Shown here piece by piece: positions 25,092 to 34,575 of a DNA stretch of 64,000 nt. A program made the position numbers and the translations under genes. Every line of letters begins with the position of its first letter. Position 1 is the stretch's first letter. Location of the stretch: positions 434,001-498,000 of the forward strand of contig JADJHZ010000002.1 of assembly GCA_016707205.1 (NCBI GenBank), in the 5' to 3' direction. The notes beneath the pieces were generated by a model that did not search any database, was not told where the DNA came from, and saw only the letters and a program-made list of their open reading frames with translations. This stretch comes from Haliscomenobacter sp. GTDB taxonomy: Bacteria > Bacteroidota > Bacteroidia > Chitinophagales > Saprospiraceae.

Positions 25092-26221
25092 TTATCCCTC
25101 CTCCCCCAGCCATTCGTAAAAATTATCGCGGTGGATAAGCTGAAGTTCATGCTCGGGATACGCCTGGGTAAACGTTTTGGAGAAGGAGGCTTTGGCTTTG
25201 GGCGACCATTTCATTTCGTACGCCCACATCTTGCCGTCACGTTCTTCGATATAGTCGATTTCCTGTTGGTCCTGGGTGCGCCAGAAGAAGGTATTGGCGT
25301 GCATTCCCCGGTAGTGCAGCGCTTTTTTGCGCTCGCTGATTAGCCAGTTTTCCCAAAGGGCGCCAGCATCCTGGCGCAGTTCCAGAGGTTGAAACTGCGC
25401 GATAACGGCATTGCGCAGGCCGTTGTCGTAGAAGTATATTTTGCGCTTGCGCTTGAGTTCCTTGCGCAGATTCCGGCTTAGAGGAGGAAGCCGGAAAATG
25501 ATGAACGTCTGTTCGAGGAGGGTAATGTAGTTTTCGACGGTCTGGTTGTCGAGGTCCACGATTTGCCCGAGTTCGTGGTACGATACCTCGTTGCCCACCT
25601 GATAGGCCAAGGCTTGCAATAGGCGGGTAAGTTTTTCCGGTTTCTGGATGCGTTCCCACATCAGAATGTCTTTGTACAAAAACTATCCATCAATTGGCTC
25701 AGCACTGCCTGCTCCTCGCCCGGATGGTTCGCCACTTCGGGGTAGTAGCCGTATACAAGTCGTTCGGGAATGCGTTTGTACTCTTCAACAAAACCGTGAT
25801 GTGCCTCCATCTCCACATACGAAAGGGGGAACAGATGATAGGCCCATTTGCGGCCGGTGAGGGGTTCGTTGACGCGATTGGCCAGTTCGAAGGCGGAGGA
25901 ACCAGAGGCTACTACCTGTACCTCGGGGATCTGGTCGGTTATTAGTTTGAGCTTAAGTCCGATGTCGGCGATGCGCTGAGCTTCATCGAGTACCAGAATC
26001 TTGCTGTCGCCCAAAATACGTTTCCATTTGAGGGTGGTGACCTCCTCCAGCAGCAGGCGCGTTTCCGGATCGTCGCCATTAAGCCACTTCACGTCGGGCT
26101 CGCCGTCGAAAAGGGCGTGCAGCAGCGTGGTCTTGCCCGTTTGACGCGGCCCCATGAGCAATATGGCCTTTCCCTTAAAAAGCCGCTCGCGGATACGTTG
26201 TTCCAGTATGCGTTGGATCAT
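25092..26221 (-). pseudogene. AAA_14/DUF4143 ATPase broken by one frameshift
   Basis: The two frames together make a complete ATPase of the AAA_14-DUF4143 type. The first part (26221 down to about 25672) has Walker A LLMGPRQTGKTTLL, Walker B KILVLDEAQRI, and the sensor region VVASGSSAFELANRV. The second part (about 25679 down to 25092) has the winged-helix block VSYHELGQIVDLDNQTVENYI and the nuclease-like DUF4143 end FFWRTQDQQEIDYIEE. They join at a T5 run (A5 on the plus strand at about 25676-25681), where one more T would restore the frame. The start ATG at 26221 abuts the nested palindrome. Homologues are of uncertain function, often in accessory regions. The cause could be decay, a sequencing error or slippage. 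Confidence 0.85.
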
Positions 26222-26222
26222 T

Positions 26223-26278
26223 TTTTTGCGATTACATTCGCAAAAATAACGGTTTTTTTGCGAATGTAATCGCAAAAA
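26223..26278. promoter_or_regulatory. 24-bp inverted repeat upstream of the AAA gene; each arm itself near-palindromic
   Basis: Bases 26223-26246 are the exact reverse complement of 26255-26278 with an 8-base spacer. Each arm reads TTTTTGCGA-N6-TCGCAAAAA, so it is also palindromic on its own. Two such sites side by side, starting one base upstream of the start codon, look like a double operator, possibly for self-regulation, or like ends of a lost element. Confidence 0.7.
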
Positions 26279-26319
26279 CATGCTTATTGGCCAGCGAAGC
26301 ATTCCATTGGGGAAGAAAC

Positions 26320-29172
26320 CTACCCTTTCATCTTCAACTCGTGCACCAGGAACTGTCCGGTATAGCTTTCGGATACCCTGGCTACTTCCTCAGGGGTGCC
26401 GGCGCAGACGATGGCGCCGCCTTTTTTGCCCCCTTCGGGGCCGATATCGATGAGGTAGTCGGCTACTTTGACGACGTCGAGGTTGTGCTCGATCACCAGA
26501 ACGGTGTTGCCGCGGTCTACCAACTTGTTGAGCACCTCCAGGAGGTGGCGGATGTCTTCAAAATGCAGGCCGGTGGTGGGTTCGTCGAGGATATAGAGGG
26601 TTTTGCCGGTATCTTTTTTGGAGAGTTCTTCGGCGAGTTTCACCCGTTGGGCTTCCCCGCCCGAAAGGGTGGTTGCTTGCTGGCCCAGGGTGATGTACCC
26701 CAGGCCGACTTCCAGCAGGGTTTTGAGTTTGCGGTAGATGGAAGGGATATTCTGGAAAAAATCCACGGCTTCGGAGACCGGCATGTTCAGGACGTCGTTG
26801 ATGGATTTGCCTTTGTACAGTACTTCCAGGGTTTCGCGGTTATACCGTCGGCCCAGGCATTTTTCGCATTCCACATAGACATCGGGGAGGAAGTTCATTT
26901 CGATGACCCGCATACCGGAACCTTCGCATACTTCGCACCGCCCGCCTTTGACGTTGAAGGAGAACCGGCCGGGCTTATAGCCCCGTATTTTGGATTCGGG
27001 CAGGTCGGAAAATATTTTCCGGATATCGGTAAACACGCCTGTGTAGGTTGCTGGGTTGGACCTGGGCGTGCGCCCGATGGGCGACTGGTCGATCTCGATG
27101 ACTTTGTCGATGTGTTCGATACCGCGGATCTCCCGGAAAGCCAGGGGTTCCTGGAGGCTGTTGTAAAAATGGCGGCGCAGGATGGGGTAAAGGGTTTCAT
27201 TGATCAGCGACGATTTGCCGCTGCCCGAAACGCCCGTAACACAAAGGAACAGCCCGAGCGGTATGCGCACGTCCACCTGCTGGAGGTTGTTCCCGGTAGC
27301 GCCAAGCAGTTCGATCACCTGTCCGTTCCCCGGACGCCGTTTTTGAGGAACTTCGATCTGGAGGGTTTCGTTAAGGTAATTGGCGGTCAGGGTTCCGGTA
27401 GCTGCAAATTCTTTTGGCGTTCCGGCGCCAACCAGTTCGCCTCCGTACTTGCCGGCGCCGGGTCCCAGGTCAATAAGGTAATCCGCAGCGAACATGATGT
27501 CTTTGTCGTGTTCGACGACCAGGACGGTATTGCCAATTTCGGTGAGCTGGCGCAGGGCCTCAATGAGCTTGTGGTTGTCGCGCTGATGCAGGCCAATGCT
27601 GGGCTCGTCGAGAATATAGGTGATGCCGGTGAGTTGGGAGCCGATCTGGGTGGCGAGGCGGATACGCTGGGACTCTCCGCCAGAGAGGGTCCGTGCGGGG
27701 CGGGAAAGCGAGAGGTAATCCAGGCCCACGTGCAGCAAAAAGCCCAGGCGCAAGCGGATCTCCTTGATCACTTCATGAGCGATCGCCCGGTGGCGTTCGC
27801 TGAGCCGGGATTCAAGATGGCTTACCCAGTCGAAGAGCTCGGAGACGTCCATTTCGGAAAGTTCTCCGATATGTTTTTCGGCCACTTTAAAGTGCAGGGA
27901 TTCTTTTTTCAGCCGGTAGCCGTGGCATACGTAGCAATCGGCAATGGTCATGAACTCTTCTGCCCAGCGCCGGATCTTTTCGGAAGTGGTTTCGGCAAAC
28001 CACCGTTCCAGCATTTTCAAAAGCCCTTCATAGGCCAGGTTATAGGAAGAGTCGCTTTCGCCTAGTTGGATCTCCAGTTTAGGGCCTCCCCCGCGCAGGA
28101 TCATATCCATTGCCTCTTTGGGAATGTCCTTTAACGGCGTAGAGAAGCTGAAATGGAATTTTTTGGCAATGGCCCGGAGTTGTTTGAAGGCGAGATTTTC
28201 CCGCACTTCGCCCAGGGGGGCAAAGCCGCCATCGTTGATGCTTTTCTCCGGATCGGGAATGACCTTTTCCAGGTCCACCCTGTTGATCATGCCCAGCCCA
28301 TTGCACTCCGGGCAGGCCCCATAAGGGGAGTTAAAGGAGAACGTATTGGGCGAGGGTTCTTCGTAGGAAATGCCGGATTCAGCATCCATCAGGTGTTTGC
28401 TCAGGGAAGTGAGCTTTTCGTTTTCGGCGTCCAGGATGAACACCAGCCCGTTGCCCATTTTTAGCGCTGCCGCCAGGGAGCTGTTCATCCGGTCGTTTGA
28501 GGTAGCGCCGATGGCCAGCCGGTCGATGACCGCTTCGATGTCGTGCACTTTATATCGGTCGAGCTGAAGCCCCGGTACGATGTCTTTGATTTCGCCATCG
28601 GTGCGGACTTTGGTATATCCTTGCTTTTGGATCTGCTCAAATAACTCCCGGTAATGGCCTTTTCTTCCCCGGACGACGCGCGCCAGGAGGATCACTTTTC
28701 GCCCCTCAAAATGCTCCAAGATAAAAGCCCGCATTTGCTCTTCGCTATATCGTTCCATTCGTTTGCCAGAGACAAACGAATAGGCTTCCCCGATCCGGGC
28801 ATACAGCAGGCGAAGAAAGTCGTAGATCTCCGTAACGGTGCCCACCGTAGAGCGCGGGCTCCGGCCAGTGGTTTTCTGCTCGATGGAGATTACGGGGCTA
28901 AGCCCGTCGATGCGCTCCACATCGGGGCGCTCCATCTCGCCGATAAACTGGCGGGCGTAGGCGGAAAACGTCTCCATATAGCGCCGCTGCCCTTCGGCGT
29001 AAATGGTATCAAAAGCCAGGGAAGATTTGCCGCTACCGCTGAGCCCGGTGATGACTACCAGTTTATTTCTCGGGATTCGGACATCGATATTTTTGAGGTT
29101 GTGTTCCCGGGCGCCAATCACCTCGATATACCCATACTCCGCGTCGTATCCGTTCGAATTGGTATTTGGCAT
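26320..29172 (-). CDS. uvrA: Excinuclease ABC subunit A
   Basis: A 950-residue UvrA, the damage-sensing ATPase of nucleotide excision repair that loads UvrB. Two ABC halves are complete: Walker A ITGLSGSGKSSLAFDT (about 38) and VTGVSGSGKSSLINET (about 640), signatures TLSGGESQRIRLA and TLSGGEAQRVKLA, Walker B ITYILDEPSIGLHQRD and LYILDEPTTGLHFED. The zinc modules CPECNGLG with CYVCHGYRL, and CEVCEGSG with CEKCLGRRY, are intact. Length is the normal 940-960. It is transcribed alone; the gap to the PNP gene upstream is 84 bases. Confidence 0.98.
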   Translation of the reverse strand: MPNTNSNGYDAEYGYIEVIGAREHNLKNIDVRIPRNKLVVITGLSGSGKSSLAFDTIYAEGQRRYMETFSAYARQFIGEMERPDVERIDGLSPVISIEQKTTGRSPRSTVGTVTEIYDFLRLLYARIGEAYSFVSGKRMERYSEEQMRAFILEHFEGRKVILLARVVRGRKGHYRELFEQIQKQGYTKVRTDGEIKDIVPGLQLDRYKVHDIEAVIDRLAIGATSNDRMNSSLAAALKMGNGLVFILDAENEKLTSLSKHLMDAESGISYEEPSPNTFSFNSPYGACPECNGLGMINRVDLEKVIPDPEKSINDGGFAPLGEVRENLAFKQLRAIAKKFHFSFSTPLKDIPKEAMDMILRGGGPKLEIQLGESDSSYNLAYEGLLKMLERWFAETTSEKIRRWAEEFMTIADCYVCHGYRLKKESLHFKVAEKHIGELSEMDVSELFDWVSHLESRLSERHRAIAHEVIKEIRLRLGFLLHVGLDYLSLSRPARTLSGGESQRIRLATQIGSQLTGITYILDEPSIGLHQRDNHKLIEALRQLTEIGNTVLVVEHDKDIMFAADYLIDLGPGAGKYGGELVGAGTPKEFAATGTLTANYLNETLQIEVPQKRRPGNGQVIELLGATGNNLQQVDVRIPLGLFLCVTGVSGSGKSSLINETLYPILRRHFYNSLQEPLAFREIRGIEHIDKVIEIDQSPIGRTPRSNPATYTGVFTDIRKIFSDLPESKIRGYKPGRFSFNVKGGRCEVCEGSGMRVIEMNFLPDVYVECEKCLGRRYNRETLEVLYKGKSINDVLNMPVSEAVDFFQNIPSIYRKLKTLLEVGLGYITLGQQATTLSGGEAQRVKLAEELSKKDTGKTLYILDEPTTGLHFEDIRHLLEVLNKLVDRGNTVLVIEHNLDVVKVADYLIDIGPEGGKKGGAIVCAGTPEEVARVSESYTGQFLVHELKMKG

Positions 29173-29256
29173 GATGAATACAGTGTTAAAAACGATTGAT
29201 TCCAGAAAGAAGAGATGGATATAGCTAAAGGATAAAACGCGGGAAACACAAAAGGG

Positions 29257-30079
29257 TTAAGCTTCTTCCTTCAAAAGCGCTTTGATGATCACGCCCAGTT
29301 TGGGTTCGGCGGCATTGGCTACAGCGATGACATCGGCGACGCTGGTAGGGCGGATTTCCTCTATGGGGAAAACACTTGTTCGTGGCAATGGACGCAACGA
29401 ACACCGGCAGTTCCATATGCCGGGCTACGATCACTTCCGGCACGGTGGACATGCCCACCAGATCGGCGCCGATAATGTGGGCGAACTTATATTCCGCCGG
29501 CGTTTCCAGGTTGGGGCCGGAGAGCGCGAGATACACTCCCTCATGGGCCCGGATGCCATGGGCGTGGGCAATTTCCAGGGCTCTTGCGTTCAGGGCCCGG
29601 TCGTAGGCGTGGAGCATATCCGGAAACCGCGGGCCAAGGCGCTCGTCGTTGGGGCCCCGCAGGGGGTTGTCGGGTTGCATATTGATATGGTCGCGCAAAA
29701 AGACCAGGTCCCCCGCTTCGATACCGGCGTTGACGCTCCCCGCTGCATTGCTGATAAATAACCGGCGTATACCCAGCATCCTGAGCACCCGCACCGGGAA
29801 AGTAGCTTGTTCGAGGGAGTACCCTTCGTAGTAATGGAACCGCCCGGCCATAGCGACCACCCGCCGGCCAGCCAAATATCCGAATACGAGTTCTCCCTGG
29901 TGGCTTTCCACGGTAGATACCGGAAAATGCGGAATATCCCCGTAATGGAGCGTCGCAACCCGGTCGATCTCTTTTGCCAGACCGCTTAGGCCGGTGCCGA
30001 GAATGATTCCGAATTCAGGAGGAAAATCCGCTTGGCTTTGAATAAACCGCCTGGATTCTAAAAGCTGGTCATATAACAT
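29257..30079 (-). pseudogene. Purine nucleoside phosphorylase with a C-terminal frameshift
   Basis: A PNP of the trimeric type, which splits purine nucleosides with phosphate. Motifs: GIILGTGLSGLAKEI (phosphate loop, about 25), STVESHQGELVFGY, AMAGRFHYYEGYS, LFISNAAGSVNA, and GADLVGMSTVPEVIVARHMELPVFVASIATN. Near residue 235 the frame changes at a G4 run on the plus strand (29365-29368). With one base fewer the protein continues FPIEEIRPTSVADVIAVANAAEPKLG to a natural stop at 29257. As read, the tail becomes basic nonsense ending at 29225. Start at 30079 (MLYDQLL) is preferred; MFANMLY at 30091 is possible. Either a recent pseudogene or a base-calling error. Confidence 0.88.
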
Positions 30080-30133
30080 ATTGGCGAACATTAAGCGCGC
30101 CAAAGATAGGGGTTTTGCGGTGGGGAAGGGAGA

Positions 30134-30166
30134 AAAGTGGAAGTATAAATGGTATCCCTCCACTTT
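30134..30166 (-). terminator. Hairpin downstream of the lipoprotein gene
   Basis: AAAGTGGA (30134-30141) pairs with TCCACTTT (30159-30166), nine bases past the lipoprotein stop on the minus strand. The following T-run is weak, so termination is plausible rather than certain. Confidence 0.4.
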
Positions 30167-30174
30167 GTGACGGG

Positions 30175-30909
30175 TTAATTTACCGCGTTCACTTCTACTT
30201 TCACCTCATCATAATACAACTTCGTCTTCCCCTCAAACCCCGAATCCGTCCCGATAATAAGCCAGAGCTCCCCCTGGCTGTTGGTGCGGGCGTTGAAGGG
30301 GGTCGTTGCGTTTTCCCGGGTAATGAGTTGGTAGATGTACTCGGAGATTCCGTTAGCTACGTTGCCCAGCACCGCCATTTGAGCGCCGCCGACGGCCTGG
30401 TTTCCCTTGTCGATGTTCATAGTCCAGAAGCCGCTGTTGAGAACAGGTTTGGGTTCGGCAGCGCTGGCCCCGGCTTTGAGGTAGACGGATTCGCCCGGAG
30501 CGCCGCCGATGCCGACGCCTCCGGTAGCGGCATTGCTGGCCAGCCGGAGGGTAAAGGTAAGGGCGTAGTCCTGATTGGGTTCAAGCCCTTCGACCTTGCG
30601 TTTCATGAACATGAACAGGTCGTCGCTGCGGTTGTGGCCCTGGAGAAAGAAGGCCTTTTTAGCGGCATCGAGCGGGGAAGGAAGCGCTTCTCTCCCGGAA
30701 GCGAGTTCGTACAAGGCCGAATCACCCGGGGTTTTCAGCTCGGGGTGATCGGCAAACCCGGCCGACCATCCGTCAGCGCCCGATTCAAACGAATAGGTCA
30801 GGGCTTGCGTGTCTGGAACGGCAGGATCTTTGCCGGAGTCGCAATGCGCGAGGGAAAGTGCTGCAAGCACGGGGATCAGAACACGGAATTTGGCGATGTG
30901 CATGGTCAT
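30175..30909 (-). CDS. Putative lipoprotein with a carbohydrate-binding-like fold
   Basis: A 244-residue protein with an SpII signal (VLIPVLAALSLAHC, lipobox SLAHC). The mature part opens LTYSFESGADGWSAGFADHPE, the usual beginning of jelly-roll or CBM-like modules in surface proteins, and continues as one beta-rich domain ending KTKLYYDEVKVEV, also typical of such folds. No catalytic motif. Likely anchored in the outer membrane. Start at 30909 or the next Met at 30903. Divergent from the DUF4010 gene across 173 bases. Confidence 0.75.
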   Translation of the reverse strand: MTMHIAKFRVLIPVLAALSLAHCDSGKDPAVPDTQALTYSFESGADGWSAGFADHPELKTPGDSALYELASGREALPSPLDAAKKAFFLQGHNRSDDLFMFMKRKVEGLEPNQDYALTFTLRLASNAATGGVGIGGAPGESVYLKAGASAAEPKPVLNSGFWTMNIDKGNQAVGGAQMAVLGNVANGISEYIYQLITRENATTPFNARTNSQGELWLIIGTDSGFEGKTKLYYDEVKVEVNAVN

Positions 30910-31082
30910 ACATTTTTAAAAGTCGGGAAATTTTAGTACATTATAGTCTTTGAACAACGTTTGAACGCGAGGTCCAAAACCTGGAAGGTTTTATTTCCAA
31001 ATCGGAGAAGGTTGCTCCATGTGCTTTAGACGACCTCAAGGGATGCGCAGGTTGGGATTTTAACACATCTTAACAGCAGGGT

Positions 31083-32372
31083 ATGGAACGGGCAGACCAG
31101 ATATTGATCCTGCATTTCTTTCTGACGGCGGTTTTTTCCTTTATCATCGGACTGGAGCTGAATAAAAAGAAGGAAAAAGGGGAAGTGGGCGCCGTATTTT
31201 TCGGAACGGAGCGCACCCTTACATTTGTTGGGATCATGGGGTTCCTGATGCTGAAGGCAGGGGGCGTTCTTCCATTCGGCTACCTGACCGGCTTTCTGGT
31301 GCTGAGCGTGCTACTGGCTATTTTTTACTTCTCCAACATCCTGCGCAACGAGCGGTTTGGCCTGACGAAAATCCTGGTGGCGCAGTTGGTCTATTTGATC
31401 CCGTTGCTGCTCCACACCCAGCCGTTATGGTTTGCGTTACTGGTGATCGTGGTGATCATCATGCTGATTGAGATCAAGGACCAGATCAAAGCCTTTTCTC
31501 AACGCATCTATTCCGAAGAGTTTGTCACCCTGGCTAAATTCGTGGTCATTACCGGCGTGATTTTGCCCCTGGCGCCCAAAGAGCCCATTGTGGAAGGAAT
31601 AGCCGTCAGCTTTTACGAGCTTTGGCTTGCGGTGGTAGCCATTTCGGGCATATCGTATATCAGCTACCTGATGCAGAAATATGTGTTCCCCCAGGCTGGG
31701 GTAATTCTTTCCGGCATCCTTGGCGGGTTGTACAGCAGCACGGCAACGACGTTTTTGCTGGCGAAACGGAGCCGGACGGCGGGAGACGAGACGGGGGTTT
31801 ATGCGGCGGGTATTTTATTATCCACGGTGATGATGCTTTCCCGCGTGCTGGTGTTTATGCTATTGTTCAACCGCCCGATGGCCTGGGTAATGATGCCATA
31901 CTTTAGCGTAGTTATTGGGGGTAGTATTTTGATCGTTTATCTGATCTATCGGTTCGGAGGCAAGGAAGGGGTTCGGGAAACCGGGCAACAGGAGGCAGCC
32001 AAGCAAAACCCCCTGGAGTTTAAAATGGCCTTGATTTTTGCCGGCGTTTATATTGTCTTTTCTTTTTTGACGGATTTTACGATCCAAACCTATGGAAGCG
32101 GGGGGTTGCCCGTGCTGTCTTTTATCGTCGGTTTGTCGGATATCGATCCGTTTCTCATCAATCTATTCCAGAACAAAACGGAAATCCTTCCCATGGGAGT
32201 GGTCATGCTAAGTACCTGGCAGACGATCACCGCCAACAACCTGCTGAAGATGACCTATGCACTGATCTTGTCTGGCGCAACCACGCGGCGAATGCTGATT
32301 ATCGGATTCGCGCTGATCAATGCTGCCTGCATTGGGATGGTGTTTTTGCTTCGGTCGGGCGCCATACCCTAG
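31083..32372 (+). CDS. Polytopic membrane protein, MgtC-like/DUF4010
   Basis: A 429-residue integral membrane protein with about 11-12 transmembrane segments. The N-terminal part has the MgtC/SapB-type signature FSFIIGLELNKKKEKGEVGAVFFGTERTLTFVGIMG (acidic Glu in GLE, then RTxxxxG), and the C-terminal two thirds match DUF4010 (LSGILGGLYSSTATTFLLAKRS, GLSDIDPF). Function unproven; transport or Mg-related stress has been suggested for the N-terminal family. Convergent with the phosphatase gene, overlapping it by four bases. Confidence 0.85.
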   Translation: MERADQILILHFFLTAVFSFIIGLELNKKKEKGEVGAVFFGTERTLTFVGIMGFLMLKAGGVLPFGYLTGFLVLSVLLAIFYFSNILRNERFGLTKILVAQLVYLIPLLLHTQPLWFALLVIVVIIMLIEIKDQIKAFSQRIYSEEFVTLAKFVVITGVILPLAPKEPIVEGIAVSFYELWLAVVAISGISYISYLMQKYVFPQAGVILSGILGGLYSSTATTFLLAKRSRTAGDETGVYAAGILLSTVMMLSRVLVFMLLFNRPMAWVMMPYFSVVIGGSILIVYLIYRFGGKEGVRETGQQEAAKQNPLEFKMALIFAGVYIVFSFLTDFTIQTYGSGGLPVLSFIVGLSDIDPFLINLFQNKTEILPMGVVMLSTWQTITANNLLKMTYALILSGATTRRMLIIGFALINAACIGMVFLLRSGAIP

Positions 32373-33799
32373 TTCCCCCGGATGGCTTTTCGCTCCAGGT
32401 ATTTCTGAAGCTTTTGTTTATACTGGTTGATCTCCTTGTCTGACATGAGCTTGCTCATGGCCTCGGGAAGGCTGGTATTTTCCGGAACTTCTTTCGGAGC
32501 TTCGTCGTAAAATTTGTTCGTGCCTTTTTTAGACTTAATGAGGCGGAAGGCGTCATAAAGCACGCCGGTAGCGGTGTAGGCTTTATAGTCCAGATTTTTT
32601 CCATCCAGAGAAATAACCTGGTAAAGCTGGGTATTGGAGGCAACCCGCTCGAGCCATTCGTCGAAGTTGAGGTTGTACATTTTAGGCCCGCTGACGGAAA
32701 CAACATAAATGGGGCCTTTATCAAAGTGGCTGTTGCCATAAGCCAGGTTATACCCTCTTCCGTAAGTGTGGTCGTGCCCCTGGAGTACGAGGTCGACGTG
32801 GTATTTTTCGTAGAGCGGCTGCAGGGCATTTCGGATTTCGGCATTGTCGCGGCCCATAGCAGTGGAATAGATCGGGTGATGATGGGTGATGATCGTCCAA
32901 CGGTTTGGGTTGTCTTGGAGGAGGCCTTCCAGCCAGCTTTTTTGGATATCAATAGAGGTCGAATCGTTCAGCATAGCTTGGGTGTTGAGGCTGATAAACC
33001 GAACCCCCTGGTAGTCGAAAAAATATACGGTTTCCTCCAGCCCTTTGGGGCCGTTTTCGTGCACGGTAAAACTGGGGCGCCAATGGGGCGCCAAAATCCG
33101 CTCGCCGGAGGTCACCCGCATATATTCGTGGTTGCCCGGGGTAACCACATTGGATTTCATTCCATTGATCCATCCAGCGGCATAAAACCATTCTCCCCAC
33201 TCTTCATCCCTCGCGGGTATGTTGACCAGGTCTCCGGCGTGGAGGAGGAAATCTACATCGGGCATGGTGCTATACGCTTGGCGGACACAGCGGGACCAGA
33301 GGGATTTGATATCGTTTTGGGCGTCTCCAAAATAGAGGAAAGAAAACGGCGCAGATTTATCGCTGGCGGTGCGGAAATGGAACCACTCGCTCCAGGTTTT
33401 GCCGTCCCCCACGCGATATCCGTAAAGGGTATTGGGCTTGAGCCCGGTAAACGTCGCCGAGTGAAAATGGGCTACATTCTTATTCGTCTTCAGCTTTTCG
33501 GTGGAGGCTTCCACCGTTTTGGCGCCGACAGGAAATGCCGGGGTCTCGTCGGCAAGAGCAATTTCAGCTACCGCCTCCGTAACCGTGGTGTCGGTGCGCC
33601 AGGTAACCGCCTGCGTAGTGGCTGGCTCGCCGTTCCAGGAGAGAATGATGCGGTCTGGCACGCGGGTGGGAGGATAGGGATCAGTGGACTGTCCAGGAAT
33701 GGGTTGGGCAAAGAGCAAGGCGCCCCAAAGAACAGAAAGGGGAAGAAAAACCGCGGACACCCGGTTGTTCCCGGGGAAAGGGAAAGGCGCAAGGATCAT
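32369..33799 (-). CDS. Exported purple-acid-phosphatase-like metallophosphoesterase
   Basis: A 476-residue exported enzyme. After the signal peptide (VFLPLSVLWGALLFAQ) comes a fibronectin-III-like purple acid phosphatase N-domain (DRIILSWNGEPATTQAVTWRTD) and a metallophosphoesterase domain with all blocks: YFGDAQND, LLHAGDLVN, VTPGNHEYM, THHHPIYS and LQGHDHTYGRG. It probably releases phosphate from organic esters in the periplasm. The frame extends to 33853, but ATG 33799 (MILAPFPFPG) is the plausible start. The C-terminal extension of about 60 charged residues (KLMSDKEINQYKQKLQKYLE) is helical and unexplained. Confidence 0.9.
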   Translation of the reverse strand: MILAPFPFPGNNRVSAVFLPLSVLWGALLFAQPIPGQSTDPYPPTRVPDRIILSWNGEPATTQAVTWRTDTTVTEAVAEIALADETPAFPVGAKTVEASTEKLKTNKNVAHFHSATFTGLKPNTLYGYRVGDGKTWSEWFHFRTASDKSAPFSFLYFGDAQNDIKSLWSRCVRQAYSTMPDVDFLLHAGDLVNIPARDEEWGEWFYAAGWINGMKSNVVTPGNHEYMRVTSGERILAPHWRPSFTVHENGPKGLEETVYFFDYQGVRFISLNTQAMLNDSTSIDIQKSWLEGLLQDNPNRWTIITHHHPIYSTAMGRDNAEIRNALQPLYEKYHVDLVLQGHDHTYGRGYNLAYGNSHFDKGPIYVVSVSGPKMYNLNFDEWLERVASNTQLYQVISLDGKNLDYKAYTATGVLYDAFRLIKSKKGTNKFYDEAPKEVPENTSLPEAMSKLMSDKEINQYKQKLQKYLERKAIRGN

Positions 33800-33903
33800 T
33801 TTAACTGATTTTGAACGATATGCGGAGACGCAAAGATAAATTTTTCTCCGCATGCGCCTTTCCCAGAAAGGACGAACTTTAAAAAAGGTCCTTTAGCCCT
33901 TTA

Positions 33904-34536
33904 TTATAAGTTGTCAAACTCATACAGCGGGTCGATATGTGTTCCGGCTTCCATCTCAAAAATGGGATTGATGATCCCATTGTCGAGGCCGTATACCCAG
34001 CCGTGCAAGTGAGGACGCTGCTCCTCTTTCCAGGCGCGCTGGACGATGGAGGTTTTGGCCAGGTTCATGACCTGCTCGCGAACGTTGAGTTCGATCAGGC
34101 GGTTGGTGCGGGCGTCCTTGTCTTCAATGGCATCGAGTTCCTGGCGGTGGAAGCGGTACACGTCTTTGATATTGCGCAGCCATTTATTGATGATCCCATA
34201 CGAATGGGTGTTCATGGCGGACTTAACCCCTCCGCATCCATAATGGCCGCACACAATGATGTGTTTGACTTTGAGATACACCACGGCATACTCCAATACG
34301 CTGAGCAGGTTGAGGTCTGTGTTGACAACCATATTGGCGATGTTGCGGTGCACGAAGAGTTCGCCGGGAATGGTCCCGGTGATCTCGTTGGCAGGCACCC
34401 GGCTGTCGCTACAGCCAATCCACAGAAACTCGGGAGTTTGGACCTCGGAAAGGTTTTTGAAAAAATTGGGATCATCCTGAATGGTTTCCTGAGCCCAGGC
34501 TTTATTCTTTAAGAGGAGTTTTTCGTAGACCTGCAT
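33904..34536 (-). CDS. can: Beta-class carbonic anhydrase
   Basis: A 210-residue zinc enzyme interconverting CO2 and bicarbonate. Zinc ligands C42 (IGCSDSRVP), H98 and C101 (VCGHYGCGGV) and the catalytic dyad D44-R46 are all present, and the length is typical of the E. coli Can type. No signal peptide, so cytoplasmic. It lies 39 bases downstream of a SulP anion transporter on the same strand, which suggests a joint role in bicarbonate uptake and use. Confidence 0.96.
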   Translation of the reverse strand: MQVYEKLLLKNKAWAQETIQDDPNFFKNLSEVQTPEFLWIGCSDSRVPANEITGTIPGELFVHRNIANMVVNTDLNLLSVLEYAVVYLKVKHIIVCGHYGCGGVKSAMNTHSYGIINKWLRNIKDVYRFHRQELDAIEDKDARTNRLIELNVREQVMNLAKTSIVQRAWKEEQRPHLHGWVYGLDNGIINPIFEMEAGTHIDPLYEFDNL

Positions 34537-34575
34537 CGTTTGATGTTTTTTAGGTGAACAAATGTAGGGGTACCC

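Noticed and set aside
26287..28065. 592-codon open frame antisense to uvrA
   Set aside because: Mirrors the codon structure of uvrA, is low in recognisable motifs and has unusual composition; uvrA is certain on the other strand.
29225..29256. Alternative natural C-terminus for PNP
   Set aside because: The frame-shifted tail is basic and unlike the family, whereas the other frame gives a typical PNP ending at 29257.
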